Shown piece after piece: positions 49,070 through 60,634 of a stretch of DNA of 64,000 nt; position 1 is the stretch's first letter; each line of letters opens with the position of its first letter. The position numbers and the translations under genes were made by a program. Source of the DNA: Paulinella micropora (taxonomy: Eukaryota > Cercozoa > Imbricatea > Euglyphida); the NCBI GenBank assembly GCA_009731375.1, contig BJOX01000132.1, forward strand, positions 641,639-705,638, given 5' to 3'. The notes under the pieces were generated by a model. It searched no databases. It was not told the DNA's origin and was given only the letters and a program-made list of their open reading frames with translations.

Positions 49070-52000
49070 TTACTTTTCTTGTTTCGGATCCGCTGATTGT
49101 CCTACTACAACGTCTGTATCAACGAATGCGTCCTCAGGTCGCTGCGGCAGACACCTATAATAATATACATCGTGTCTTGCATCCACAGTCAAGGTTTTGT
49201 CAACCTTCTTCCACTCGAACTCAGGCTCTATGGCCTTCTTACTTGCCTTGGCCTTTATCTCTCGACCCTCCTCCTGCAACACAAGCAGTTCATGTGCTTC
49301 CCGAGCTTCACGAGCTTTCCGAAAATCCTCGATTTGTTTGATCCGATCTTTGTGCGTATATTTGAGGAGCTCTTGTCATACAGGACCTGACTTGTCCGAG
49401 ATGACCTCAATACTAGATCTTTCTCGGCTAGCCGATCCGGGCAAGGCTCCTGACACACCAGCATCCTTGTGCTGAACTGATTCTGAGACTAGTAAATTAC
49501 CAGTCAGCATGCTTTGAAGGGCTGCCCGTGGCAGGTTGATGCTGAACGCTGCCGGATTTGAATATCCCGACATGTCTCGATCCCTATAGTCATCATGACT
49601 AAGACTAGCACCATGATCCAAGTTAGACCTGCGATCACGGTCACGGTCACCGCGGCGGTCCCTGTCTCGATCACGGTCACGTCGTTCTCGATCCTCCCGT
49701 TCCCGTTTACGCTTTTCCGCATATTCCCTATCGCGTTTCTCCTTTTCCTCTCGCACACGACGTTCACGTTACTCTTTCTCATCCTTGTAATACTTGGACG
49801 TTGCTGCCTTGGCATCTCTCTTCTTCTCCATATACTGTTGCCAAGCATCCCACGCGTACTCGAGCCCATCCCGTTCTTTCGGAAGAAACAGATCCAAGGT
49901 CTGTCTCGGATCAATGAGAAAATGGCTGGCCGCCTCCCGGTATTCCTCAGTGATCCTTATTCGATCAAACCCTTCTTGGTTAGGGTAGTCGTGCCAGAAT
50001 CTGTTGTCACATCCCCGGTTTGGTACACTGGCCTTGGTTGTTCCCTGCTGCAATCAATCCCGCCTGGATCATGCATGTTGGCTTCCTTCCAAAGAACATC
50101 GTTCCCCTTGTTCTTCCGATCTCATCCACGGATGCTTGACCCCCGGCCTCACAGTCCTCGCATAACGTTGAGCTTGTGGCCTAGACGGATGAGGAAAAGG
50201 ATTCTGAGGGTTGTAAATAGGAATGGTGATTTGACTGGCTCTCCCTCCTGGTCTCCCTCTATCACCTCCCCCGTGTCCTCCACCGTGACTTCCTCCATGA
50301 CCTCGTCCTTGAGCAGGCTTATTAGCCGAAGGTAGACTATTCAGAGTTCTACTCTGAGAAAAAGGGTTTGGACTGCCGCTGCGTTCATATCCAGGAGCAG
50401 ACGGGTACCCATACATGCCTCCTGATGCTCCAGAGCCCCGCGAGCTTGAATAGAATGCATGCCCATCACCTGCTGAGAATCCCATCTCGAATCCCCCACC
50501 ATCTCTTGCATACTGGTTACTGTCATAGCTTGACGAAGAAGATGAAGAAGAATTGAAGTCTCCCATACTTGTTCTTCCCAAACTTATGATTCCCAAACGA
50601 ACTCGAAGCATTAAACAGAGCCTTTGCCACTTTCATCAGGATCTCCACATCTTCTTTGGTCTCGAGCTTCCAATCCAATGGGTTAGCCATGCCACCACTT
50701 TCTCTTTCCATTCCCCAACGATCCCTTGCTGACTTCCACTTTATCTTTGTTCCCATGATCGTAATGATGGAACCAATCAAAGCTTGTCCCGTCTGGGTCG
50801 CATTCATGTAGATGGTGCTCAGGGTACTCTTGATCATGTCAGGTTCCGCATTGATGAGACACAACAGCTTCGTCATTCGTACAATCCCTGCCAGGTTCAT
50901 GTTTCCACTCAGGAACTCCTTCTCGATATATCTGTTGCAGAACTGAAGTTCCTGGTGCTTGTCGGTAAACTTGTAGTATCCGAATTCGTGTCCCACCATG
51001 AGTCCCAGAACCTCAGCAATTGGCACGTTTGCATCGTTCCTCATCTTTTTGAGTTCCTCGTGTCTCTTCCTCCACTTGTCCTTATTCTGAAACGACGTCC
51101 CTTGAGGAAACGTAACTGCAATGTTCAAGAGATGAGTGACTGACGACAGGCTCGTGATGTCGTAGTTTCGACAGAGTTCGATGAAGCTTCCAGAACATGA
51201 GTAGGCTCGTCCCTGTCCTTTTTTCTCAGAACAAACTTGTCCCTCTTTTGCAGAATTTCCGCCACCCTTTTGACTTTGTCACGTTCCAAATTCACGTCAC
51301 CACCACCATGCTCTGCTGACGTTTTGGTTCGCTTCGACGAGCTTGCAGCATCTGAATCCCTGTCTCTTTGGAGATTCGACGAGGCCTTTCCCGTAACGAG
51401 CACTCCCAGAACGATGCTGCTTTGTTGCACCTTGATCTTCAGGTACAATGTCTCCCTTTCTGAAGAATCCTTGTGTGCATCCCTCATACACTGCAACAGG
51501 CTTCCAAGCGCAACTACCAAATGTCGCAGACATAAAAGCCAAAGGATTTTTGCTCGATTCACTCCTGTGTAATTAGATCCAATCTTGGCCTCCTTGGTAA
51601 TTCCTGTTGTTGACCATTCCTTCTTCTTGTCCTCATCAGTTGGACTGGGTGGTGTGTCGTCTCCTCCACTTCCACCTTCACCTTCCATCTCTGCTTTGCT
51701 TCCTTCTTTCTCCTTCTCAGCCTTTTCTTTGTCGGCTTTTTCTTTTTCCATCTTTTCCATTGCCAGTTTTTCGGCATCTGTTTCTGTTGCACTGGATCTA
51801 GCACCACTACAGGATGACGAAGACGAAGACGAAGACGACGATGAAGACGATGAAGACGACGACGAAGATGAAGATGCAGACGAAGACAGAGTAGGCGAAT
51901 CCTCATCCGTTGGGTATTCCATCTCTATTGCTTCATCCAGATTTTTCATCATCTTGTGTCTGAACTCCATCCATCTTGCTCCACTCTGGTTCTGTGCATG

Positions 52001-52764
52001 CTTGCACACTTGATCCACAGTTTTGGGTCCCCGTTTCAACCAATACTTCCTGATTGCTTCCAAGTACGTTCGGTTCTCCAACTTCATCTGAATCTCTTGA
52101 TTGAATCCCAGAGGCAGTATGCTGTCAGATGCAGCCCGTTTCAGGTTCACTTGCAGAGCGTTCATAGACCATTTTAGGTCGTTGAAGATTTGTTGCACTG
52201 CCTCCTTCCTTACCTTCCCGTCAATATGCTCGTTCAAAATCTTGTGCTCCCCTTTGAATCCGTCAATCAAGAACGTCCACGGGTTCCCCATCCTTCTAAC
52301 CTTGTTCAGTTTGTCGAACAACTTATCCTTTTCCACTTTTGTAGGAGCTTTCTGACACTCGTCGTAGATGTATTCTTCCACCGACTGCCAGACCAAATCT
52401 GCTATCAGAAACAAGTCGTAGGTCAGCACGTTGTTGAAGCCAGACTTCCAAGACTTATCGGTAAGCTCGTCCTCTTGAAACGATGCGATGATGACTTCTG
52501 CAGCTTTGAATGCACTGTCACCAGAAAGCCTTCGACGAAACTTGGAAGTGTCCTTGTTCTCATGTCGGTATTGTCTCTCGAATAAATCCACAAAGGTCTT
52601 AACTTGCAGCAGAATGGAGTCTGTAGTTTTGAATGTCTTGCGTTGCGCTGCCATATGTTCAAATTCTACCGACCTTGCGAAGTTTTCGTCCATCTCGGCT
52701 GCCCTGACACTGTCATCGTCCGTGTCACGATCCAATGAACTAGATGAACTAAAAGATGAGCTCA
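49070..52764 (-). pseudogene. Long gag-like ORF of unknown family, frameshifted
   Basis: It starts at ATG 52764 (MSSSFSSSSSLDRDTDDD). A helical region follows (FVDLFERQYRHENKDTSKF, LADLVWQSVEEYI-type), then a serine tract, an acidic-to-basic linker and a second helical block (51130-50620, with GMERESGGMANPLDWKLE). After that come a Ser/Gly/Tyr-rich segment, an Arg/Asp repeat region (RDRDRDRRGDRDRDRR) and a C-terminal part with FEWKKVDKTLTVDARHDVYY. Breaks occur near 51550, 51190, 50560, 50060 and 49760. No protease or RT motif is visible. Position next to gypsy sequence suggests a retroelement Gag, but a host gene remnant cannot be excluded. Confidence 0.4.
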
Positions 52765-52885
52765 TGTGAAAATCTTGAGAAACACCCGAGAATTTTGGTT
52801 TTCCTTGAGTGTTCGAAGTGTCCAAAGTGTTTTCTGCTTCCCAGGATCTGAGTTTGAGACTTGCCGTCCAAGATAGACGTCCCAA

Positions 52886-53770
52886 GAAGAATGTCCCAAC
52901 TTCCGCAATTCTTGTTCCGCGTTGAAATCAGGTTCCCTTTTTCAAATTTTTCGAAAAAAATTGTCAAACCCCGTATGTAGAAGAGCCTGTAAACGTAGGT
53001 GCAGGTTCTTTGTTAGCGACTTCAGTTGTGACGATATAGCCTTTAATGAGAACGTCCTCTGTTCTTCCCTGTACCTTCTGTATAAAAAGGGGCGGAGTAA
53101 AACAGAGAATTAACAGCGATAGACCGGATGAGTTTCCTTAAAAGTGGCATTTCAAAGTGTTCAGGTCTAAAAATATAGTCGTTATGATGGGCCGGTAACA
53201 TGCCAATCAAGGGTCAGATTTTAGATTAGAATTTAGCGGTCAGATCTCAGATTAGTGGCCAGAATTCAAATTAGTCATATGAATTCAACTTCAACTAACG
53301 ATATAATAGCATTTCGCAAAAATTATGCAGCTTTTGCGGACAGATATAGCTGTTCAACGGAATTGAACTAATTTGAATTCTGGCCACTAGATGATCTGTC
53401 GGAAATCTGGCAGGCGGCGCTAATCTAATAAATAACTATTTCTGAAAGTTAAATGCCAGTGAGTCTGCATCCTTGCCCTGATTAGGGCCACGGTCCGGGA
53501 TACGAGGTGACACGCCGGTCTGCACGACCTGCCTGTGACCGCCTCAGTGACTATGAGAAATCATAGCAGAGATGAAAATTGCCCTGGAGACGGCCCCACT
53601 ACTGTAACAAAATTGCCCTCAGCTCGAATGATGCTGAAATATTTGCAGCAGCAGAATGTATTAGAGAGGCTAGGTCATGTTAGTCGGACTGACAGGAACT
53701 CGGAATTCCGAGCCCGCAAAAAGGTCCGGTTGAGTCGTTATTCCCATAGAATTATTATTAATAATTCAGT
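52886..53770. other. Non-coding stretch with an inverted repeat
   Basis: A plus-strand TATA box (CTGTATAAAAAGGGG, about 53088) is present without a following gene. A 23-bp perfect inverted repeat lies at 53253-53275 and 53367-53389 (arm core GGCCAGAATTCAAATTAGT). Nothing else is recognised. Confidence 0.5.
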
Positions 53771-54748
53771 GTTACAATCCCCGAAGATAGCTCAATAAAA
53801 AGTCGGTAATACAACCAGACACAAATCCCCAAAAGAGAATGATGTCTCGTTATATTAGCTCAGTGAAGCCGAAAAGAAAACGGCAACAGACCAAGGTTAA
53901 AATGGCATTAGGTCAAATCCGGCCAAACGATATTGAAAATAATGGGAAAAAACTAGGTGCACCTGACACCAGAAAAAGGGTACTTTTTACCGGCTATCCG
54001 GGGGGTGATGCCTACAGTACCCCTTCCCGTTTTTATGACGGAAATATGCAATATTTTCGTCATATAATTGCTGATTTCTTTTCTGCACAAACGCTACGGG
54101 GTGTCGCAACTAAGTGCATTAACCCACGGATAGACGGTGCAGTGGATATATAAAACGCATACGCCAGACACGAGTCAACTATAAATCTCCAGCCTCGTTT
54201 TTGTAAATAAAAACTCCTCCTTCCACACTTGTTGTCCCCCCCGTAACTTAATTCTGAGGCAGTATGTCAAGAACAAATAGTATTACTATTGCAATAAAAG
54301 CAGCGTTATAATTTTTCTCCTTCTCCAAAAACACTTCCGATCAGTAAATACATTGTCTTTTAATAACATACCCTTGTATTCAATCGGTTACCTTAATATA
54401 GTACTAGGGGGCCAGACCTAATAACTATATCCAAAGCCGGGGTGAGTGAGCCCGACCATGCGATATGCCGACACAAGTAGAGACGGACCGTGCTGGTATG
54501 ACGATATTAAGTATATCCAAAGAAAAAAATTTAATATGTCTACTATGAGAACATTTTTTGAGAACATCACCCTGGATACTTGAAGCAGGGTCGTACCAGG
54601 AACACCATCGCTAAACTCACAAGCGATCCCCTTATACGGTGTCGTATCCATTTGCCGATTGACCCTCGCACTCATATGTTGCGATAAAAATGCCAAGTAA
54701 CAACAATGGTATAAAAACATTTTAATAAGACATGATCTGACATGGGCA
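53771..54748 (-). repeat. 3' LTR of gypsy element 1
   Basis: It starts TGTTACAATCCCCGAAGATA on the plus strand and probably ends CATGGGCA, giving the usual TG...CA ends. The right boundary is inferred from similarity to the second element and is uncertain by tens of bases. Confidence 0.75.
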
Positions 54749-54811
54749 CTATGAGATTAATCCACATGCAGCTTTCAATGTCCGACGCGTGATAAAAGAA
54801 AAAAATGTCAC

Positions 54812-57800
54812 TTACTGCCTTCGTCGCCTTGCGCGAACCCCTTTGCCAGGTGGCGGGCCGCCAACAAAAGTCAAGTCAAACTTCGACTCCTCCAGAATGT
54901 CCCATATTTTGTTAGGGATGGCGCCCAAAGATAAGTCAAAAGGAATGTCAAGCACTCCTCTAGGCAGTGACTGAATAGTCCACGCAGTGTGGTCTTTGTC
55001 TCGAAGGGTAATAGTATCATCCCATGTCTCGAGATTTTTCGCGTCTTTGTACACCGGTAAATATTGTCTAGCTTTTGGATCCTCAACAGGGTCCATGCTT
55101 CTCCAAAAATGGAGTACCGGTTGTATCGTTTTTGCTGCTAAGGATCTCTTCGATGTCCGTGCTGCCCGTGTAGTCTGCGGGACCGCCACAGCTCGCATGA
55201 GATAAAGATCTGAGAGAGTGTCATCGGCAACATGAGATTCTGCCGGTCTCAACAGATAAAAAGCGTCTCGGACCCACTTGATGGCCGCAATCGCCTCTCC
55301 TTCCTTCCATCGCACATGTCGAATGTCCACATTACCCGCGTTCGGGTTAGTGTCCTTCTCCCCTCCTCCTCCATGGACATCCGTCGCTCGCGTCGACCTT
55401 GCCACCTTCCTCGGTTGGTCGAAGATGAGATCGTTTTGCGCTCTCCTCCTCTGCGCCTCCGTGAACTTCTCCTTCGTACCGCCGCGGACTATGGGGGCTT
55501 TAGACTGAGTCCCCGCCGCGCTTTTGCGGTTTGAGTCTTCCTTACTCTCCTTCTCGGTCTCCTCCTTCTCCGTGACCGGTGCCCGATAGGCATTCTCCTC
55601 CTCTAAGGTATCCTCCTTCTGTATAGGCGGTACCTCTTGGAAGTCCTCCTTCATCCGTTTCAACGCCTCCTCAACGGATTCATCCTCAAGTAAGAAGGGG
55701 TCATATTTGATCAGCCTTCGAACATTCACAATCTGCACCTTCCCTCTACCCCTGATCTTATAATTCAGAGGTCCCATCTGTTCCATGATCTGGTATGGTC
55801 CTTTCCAGTGGGTAAACAGCTTAGAGCTAACCCCCTTAGGGACTTGAGGATGGTACAAGAGTACAATATCCCCAACCTGGAAACGGACTTGATCTAAGTG
55901 CGCTTGTCGCACTCCTTGTGCGTCAGTCTTTCTGCGCTCCGCCTCCCTGTGCGCCGCAACTATTTGTTCCGCCTCCATCTTCGCTCTTAGTCTCATCCCG
56001 AACAACTCATCCTCATCTGCCCAAGTGTCTTTTGGATGCAGAAGTGAGGTTGGGATATTAGGCTCTCGGCCGTAAACCAATTGATATGGCGAGACTGAGC
56101 TCCTGGCTCCTCCTAATGCCGATGAGGGTAGACAGTTCATTGCAAAGGCAAATGAAGGTGCTGCCTCCACCCAGGCTCTCTGATTCTCCTTCTTCATACA
56201 GTACATCTTAAGCGAGGCTTTGAGAGGTCTATGTACCCGCTCGATCTTGCCATTCGCTCTCGGGTTATAGGCAGTAACATATTGCCATTTCATCCCGTAG
56301 TACTTAGATAGTCTGTCGATGACTTCATTATTAAAGTCAGAACCTCGATCAGAACATATCTTTCTAGGCACTCCGATCTGCGAGACGATCCTATCGATCA
56401 GAGCCTCCGCAGTTGTCTTGCCTGTAGCGTCCTTAACAGGAACAACCCAGACATAATTGGTGGCTCGATCTATTGCGGTAAGAAGGTATCTGTACCCTTC
56501 TGCCGATTCGGGGAAAGGTCCCACATGATCGATGTGTAAAAATTCAAACATCCCGGCGTGTAACGGGAATGTACCGATCAGGCCAAAGTTCGCCTTCAGC
56601 GGTGTCTTTGTGGTTTTGCATGGGATGCATGCGTCCACTTCCCTGTCTATCTCCTCCTTCATCCCTTTCCACCAAAATCGCCTCGCTATGAACCAATGAG
56701 TTCTTTGTCGACCCGGATGTGCCAGTAAGGGGCAGTTATGGGCTGCGACATATATAAAGCGCCTCAACTTCTCTGGTACCCAGAGAGTCCATTTGTCAGG
56801 CTGTGATGCAAATTTGCCATGCTGGCCCTTGTACCACAATAGCCCATCTCTCCACGCCATCTCCTTCATCTGATCTTTGATCTGTGGAGTCTTTTTAAGC
56901 TCATTAGGGTTCTTGTATAACGTTATGAGCTCCTTGAACTCCGGATCCGTCGCCTGTTGCTGCCTCCACGCGGTAGGCGAGGCGATATGAATAGTACCGT
57001 CCTCCAACCTTACTCCTACCCTTTCCGGGTCTTCATCAAGCTCGCTTCGATTTTCCTGTGGAGGTTCAGTACAGACCTCAGTCGTCTCCTCCTCTTCTTT
57101 TATATTCGCCTTCGCGTTCTCGTATGCCTCATAAGACCACTCAGCGTCTTCGAGAACATGCGCCTCACAGCATATGCCATGCTCCGGGCCTTGAGGACTA
57201 TATCGTAGACCCGTGCGGTCATAACGAACGCCTCTTGCCATCTGCATCGCCTCTATGTGGCTCACCTCGTATACCTTGTCCGTGGACAGGTCCATCATCT
57301 CCACTGATGATACGAGAGCCGACACCTCCGACTGAAACTCTAGCCTGGAAAGGCTATCAGCGACTACGTTTCGCTTTCCCGGTAAGTAGACCATCGTGAA
57401 ATTGAAACATGACAAGAAAGCTTGCCACCGCGCCAAACGGCCGGTTTGTTCATGATTCATCAACCAAAGAAGGTTGTGATGATCGGTCCTAACCGTGAAT
57501 AGAGGTCCTCCCCAGAAGTATTCTCTGAGCTTCTTGAGAGCCCATACTACTGCCAACGCCTCCCTCTGTCGCGTGCAGTAATTTCGCTCCGCCGCACACA
57601 GCTTTCTACTAATAAACATGATCGGGCGCAACTTTTTCTCCTCATCTTCTTGTTGCAGCACCGCGCCAATCGCAAACTTAGATGCATCCGTGTCGACTAC
57701 GAACGGTTTCGTAAAGTCGGGCATCATAAGTACTAATCCGCCGTCCTTGGGATCTTTATAAATGATATCTTTGAGCGTATTAAACGCCTGCAAAGCCTCC

Positions 57801-60559
57801 TCATCCCACTTCTCAAAGTCTCCAAAATCAATCATCTTCTCCAGCTTAGCCCGAGTTGCACCCCAATCGGGTATGAACTGGCTGTAGTACTGTGCCATCG
57901 CAAGAAAAGAGTGTAACTCCGTGCGATTCTTTGGCAACTGTCTACTCATGATCTCCTCCCTCTTTTCGCGCGATATCGAGACCCTATTATGAGAAATCTC
58001 GTAACCCAAATACGTCACACTTGTCCTGGCAAGCTGACATTTCTTTAGGTTGCATTTCAGGCCAAAAGCTCCGATGCGCCTGAAGACATCTGACAAGTGA
58101 TCGATATGCTCTTCCATTGTGTGAGAGTATACGATGATGTCATCGATGTAACAAAATGCATATTCTCCCGCCTTCTGTCCTCTCCTTCTCATAAAACCAT
58201 CCTCCGACTGGTCGTCATATTGACCGCTCAACATCTTCTGCATCGCCTTCTGAAAGAGCCCCGGGGCCTGTTTGAGTCCCATTGGAAGCACCTTCCACTG
58301 GTATATTTCCATACCCACAACGAATGCAGTCAGCCATCTGGATTTCTCGTCCAGTGGTATCTGCCAGAAGCCGTTCTTAAGGTCAATGACCGAATAGAAT
58401 TTAGCATTCCGCAGCACCCTTCTGCCTTCTTCTAAGGTCGGCAGAGGATTTCTCTCTTCCTCTAGCACCTTATTCACACGGGCATAATTGATCGTCAAGC
58501 GCCATTCTCCTCCTGGCTTAGGGACGATTTTCGGTTGAGAGACAATTGGAGATGTAGATCTCTCAATAAAGTCCTCATCGAGCAACTGTCTCACATTCTC
58601 CTCCGCTATTTTTGCCTCATGTATGCTCAAATTTGCCCTCCGTGGTGCCGGAGATGGCTCCGCACCCGGTATCTTGTAAATGACAGCAGTGAAGTCATCC
58701 GACTTTACACCACCTGCCCGAGGAGGGTCGAAAATTTCTCTGTACGCCTCCATCTTAGCTTTGAGAAACGCCTTCTCTCTCTCCGAACCCACTCCTTCTT
58801 CTAAAATTTTCCGCGCCGCCGCTTGGAAATCTTCCTCCGACATCTTCTTATGCTCCTTGAGGGGCGCTAAGTCCTCCTCCAAACTCAAATCTTCCTCGGA
58901 CAAATCGTCTAGTCCCGTTCTTTCATACGTGACTGTGTCCGGCTCATCATCATGACCCAGCCCGACAAGCATATCAATAAGGTTCGCGTATTGTATCGGA
59001 GCCTTACGGGTGTAGAAACCATCAAAGCATGTGAAAGCTTGAGGTATCAATTTCAACTTGTCCTGGGCTCTGAGCTTTTGCTTGTATGCACTGCTCTGCT
59101 CCCGAGACCCGAGTCGACAAGCCACCACTAACTGTTGCTTGCGAGAAGGAACAGGTATAGGATGATCAATAAGCCGGTCCCTTATCTCCTGTGCCCAGAT
59201 CGCCTTCTCATTGTATGGCAGAATGACAGTATACGGCTTGTTACTCTCAAATAGAGTCCGTAGACACTTTTTCACTTCAGTTAATGAGCGCGGCCAGGTA
59301 GGCACATCGCCCCAAAAGTTCGTGATAAAAGTTTTAATGTCATCCGCTGGAGTATCGGGGATACGCCCCTTCCTCCTTGGCACAAACGCCTCTCTCTTCT
59401 CATCTGACACCTTCGCATGGTAACAGTAGCCATTAGTAATATGGACATCTGCCCCGCCACCTTCTGCGAATCTGGCCAACGACGGGCACTGTTTCGCAAC
59501 ACATATTATCTCCTCATTACGCGCTACGACTAAGTCATCAATAGACTTTCTGTCCCATGCGGGAATCGTAACCGTATACGCCTGCATCTCCGTCTCCCAA
59601 TTGTCGGTCCAGGTCAGTTCCTCCGGCACTGTGACATAGGGGTGTACATAGGCTTCAGTTGCCTCATGTACGAAGGCCAACTTTTTCCTCTCCGTTGCTA
59701 GACTCAGCTCAAAAGCCTCGTATGAGTCAGTAGCAGTCATCGGATTAATATCCTCCTCCTCTCCATTCTTCACTCCATAAATCACCCGCCGTGCGGCGCA
59801 ATCGATCACAGCCCCCATCGTAGCCAATTGGTCATACGACAGCAGGATTGAACCGTGGTAATCGGGGACAACATAGAGGTCCGCACGATATACTCGACCG
59901 GATTTCAATTTGAAAATTAATGTGACGATGCCCGTAATTTCCGTACGGCTGCCTACCCCTTTTAGGGTCCCCTTTGTTTTTCTAATGTTTTTGTCCACCC
60001 ATGTCCGGTGACTATTCAAAAACTTCTGGCCGACAATATTAATATTCGCCATCGTATCATTACCAACTTTTAATGTGGTTTGTAAAGTTTCACAAAAGAG
60101 GTCAGTGTAGCATAGCGCGTCTGGTCTATGTAAACTAGCCGCTAGCACATGAATTTTTCGTTCTAGGGTTTTGAGTCTAAGCTCAAGTTCCTTGTCCTCT
60201 TCTCGTTCTCCCCCCTTTTCCGCCAACTTAACTTCTTGAGTCTCCGGGGCTTCCGGTATCTCGAGTGTCTTTTGGACAGAGTCTGGTACACCGAGTGTAC
60301 TCGTGTCTATAGCAGAGACTATTGAGTCCTTTGGCGGGGGTACGGTCCGCTGCTTCTTCGTAGGAGGAGACCTAGCCTTTGGTTTCGGCTTCCTCTCCTC
60401 CATCGCCTTCTTCGCCTTCCTATTCGCATCATTTATCATATTAGCTCTCGAAGGATGAACTAGCAAGTGCTTACCTTGAGGCTTGTGAGGCTGTGTGCCT
60501 TCACCTTCACGTCTGGGAGGAACGGAACCGTTCGTATCCTGTTCATCAACAGTAGGCAT
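54812..60559 (-). CDS. pol: Gypsy Pol polyprotein (protease, RT, RNase H, integrase)
   Basis: This open frame of 1915 codons starts at ATG 60559. The N-terminus is basic and disordered. A retropepsin-like domain (about 150-265) has GNDTMANINIVG where DTG/DSG is expected. RT (about 680-860) has YIDDIIVYS near residue 803. RNase H (about 945-1060) has VVDTDASKFAIG. A zinc region HNCPLLAHPG...CIPCK lies near 1280-1313. The integrase core has Asp in HIDHVGPF (1341), Asp in CSDRGSDF (1405) and Glu in KIERVHRP (1438), followed by a GPY-type module. The C-terminal tail of about 200 residues is unrecognised, and no chromodomain was seen. It is in the same frame as Gag. Confidence 0.93.
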   Translation of the reverse strand: MPTVDEQDTNGSVPPRREGEGTQPHKPQGKHLLVHPSRANMINDANRKAKKAMEERKPKPKARSPPTKKQRTVPPPKDSIVSAIDTSTLGVPDSVQKTLEIPEAPETQEVKLAEKGGEREEDKELELRLKTLERKIHVLAASLHRPDALCYTDLFCETLQTTLKVGNDTMANINIVGQKFLNSHRTWVDKNIRKTKGTLKGVGSRTEITGIVTLIFKLKSGRVYRADLYVVPDYHGSILLSYDQLATMGAVIDCAARRVIYGVKNGEEEDINPMTATDSYEAFELSLATERKKLAFVHEATEAYVHPYVTVPEELTWTDNWETEMQAYTVTIPAWDRKSIDDLVVARNEEIICVAKQCPSLARFAEGGGADVHITNGYCYHAKVSDEKREAFVPRRKGRIPDTPADDIKTFITNFWGDVPTWPRSLTEVKKCLRTLFESNKPYTVILPYNEKAIWAQEIRDRLIDHPIPVPSRKQQLVVACRLGSREQSSAYKQKLRAQDKLKLIPQAFTCFDGFYTRKAPIQYANLIDMLVGLGHDDEPDTVTYERTGLDDLSEEDLSLEEDLAPLKEHKKMSEEDFQAAARKILEEGVGSEREKAFLKAKMEAYREIFDPPRAGGVKSDDFTAVIYKIPGAEPSPAPRRANLSIHEAKIAEENVRQLLDEDFIERSTSPIVSQPKIVPKPGGEWRLTINYARVNKVLEEERNPLPTLEEGRRVLRNAKFYSVIDLKNGFWQIPLDEKSRWLTAFVVGMEIYQWKVLPMGLKQAPGLFQKAMQKMLSGQYDDQSEDGFMRRRGQKAGEYAFCYIDDIIVYSHTMEEHIDHLSDVFRRIGAFGLKCNLKKCQLARTSVTYLGYEISHNRVSISREKREEIMSRQLPKNRTELHSFLAMAQYYSQFIPDWGATRAKLEKMIDFGDFEKWDEEALQAFNTLKDIIYKDPKDGGLVLMMPDFTKPFVVDTDASKFAIGAVLQQEDEEKKLRPIMFISRKLCAAERNYCTRQREALAVVWALKKLREYFWGGPLFTVRTDHHNLLWLMNHEQTGRLARWQAFLSCFNFTMVYLPGKRNVVADSLSRLEFQSEVSALVSSVEMMDLSTDKVYEVSHIEAMQMARGVRYDRTGLRYSPQGPEHGICCEAHVLEDAEWSYEAYENAKANIKEEEETTEVCTEPPQENRSELDEDPERVGVRLEDGTIHIASPTAWRQQQATDPEFKELITLYKNPNELKKTPQIKDQMKEMAWRDGLLWYKGQHGKFASQPDKWTLWVPEKLRRFIYVAAHNCPLLAHPGRQRTHWFIARRFWWKGMKEEIDREVDACIPCKTTKTPLKANFGLIGTFPLHAGMFEFLHIDHVGPFPESAEGYRYLLTAIDRATNYVWVVPVKDATGKTTAEALIDRIVSQIGVPRKICSDRGSDFNNEVIDRLSKYYGMKWQYVTAYNPRANGKIERVHRPLKASLKMYCMKKENQRAWVEAAPSFAFAMNCLPSSALGGARSSVSPYQLVYGREPNIPTSLLHPKDTWADEDELFGMRLRAKMEAEQIVAAHREAERRKTDAQGVRQAHLDQVRFQVGDIVLLYHPQVPKGVSSKLFTHWKGPYQIMEQMGPLNYKIRGRGKVQIVNVRRLIKYDPFLLEDESVEEALKRMKEDFQEVPPIQKEDTLEEENAYRAPVTEKEETEKESKEDSNRKSAAGTQSKAPIVRGGTKEKFTEAQRRRAQNDLIFDQPRKVARSTRATDVHGGGGEKDTNPNAGNVDIRHVRWKEGEAIAAIKWVRDAFYLLRPAESHVADDTLSDLYLMRAVAVPQTTRAARTSKRSLAAKTIQPVLHFWRSMDPVEDPKARQYLPVYKDAKNLETWDDTITLRDKDHTAWTIQSLPRGVLDIPFDLSLGAIPNKIWDILEESKFDLTFVGGPPPGKGVRARRRRQ

Positions 60560-60634
60560 AACTGTGACTGTCGGATTAAAAAGAACAGTTTTTATCTCCT
60601 TCTCTCTCTTCTTTTCCTCTCTCTTCTCCTCCCG
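60560..60634 (-). promoter_or_regulatory. Open same-frame junction between gag and pol
   Basis: After the Gag stop (UGA, 60635-60637) the next codon is CGG. The 25 codons up to the Pol ATG contain no further stop in that frame, so the two ORFs are separated by one UGA only. UGA-CGG is a known leaky context in plant RNA viruses. Readthrough would yield Gag-Pol. Confidence 0.6.

Noticed and set aside
49066-50335. Plus-strand ORFs opposite the gag-like region
   Set aside because: They are antisense shadows of the charged and serine-rich minus-strand ORF, with no recognisable domain.
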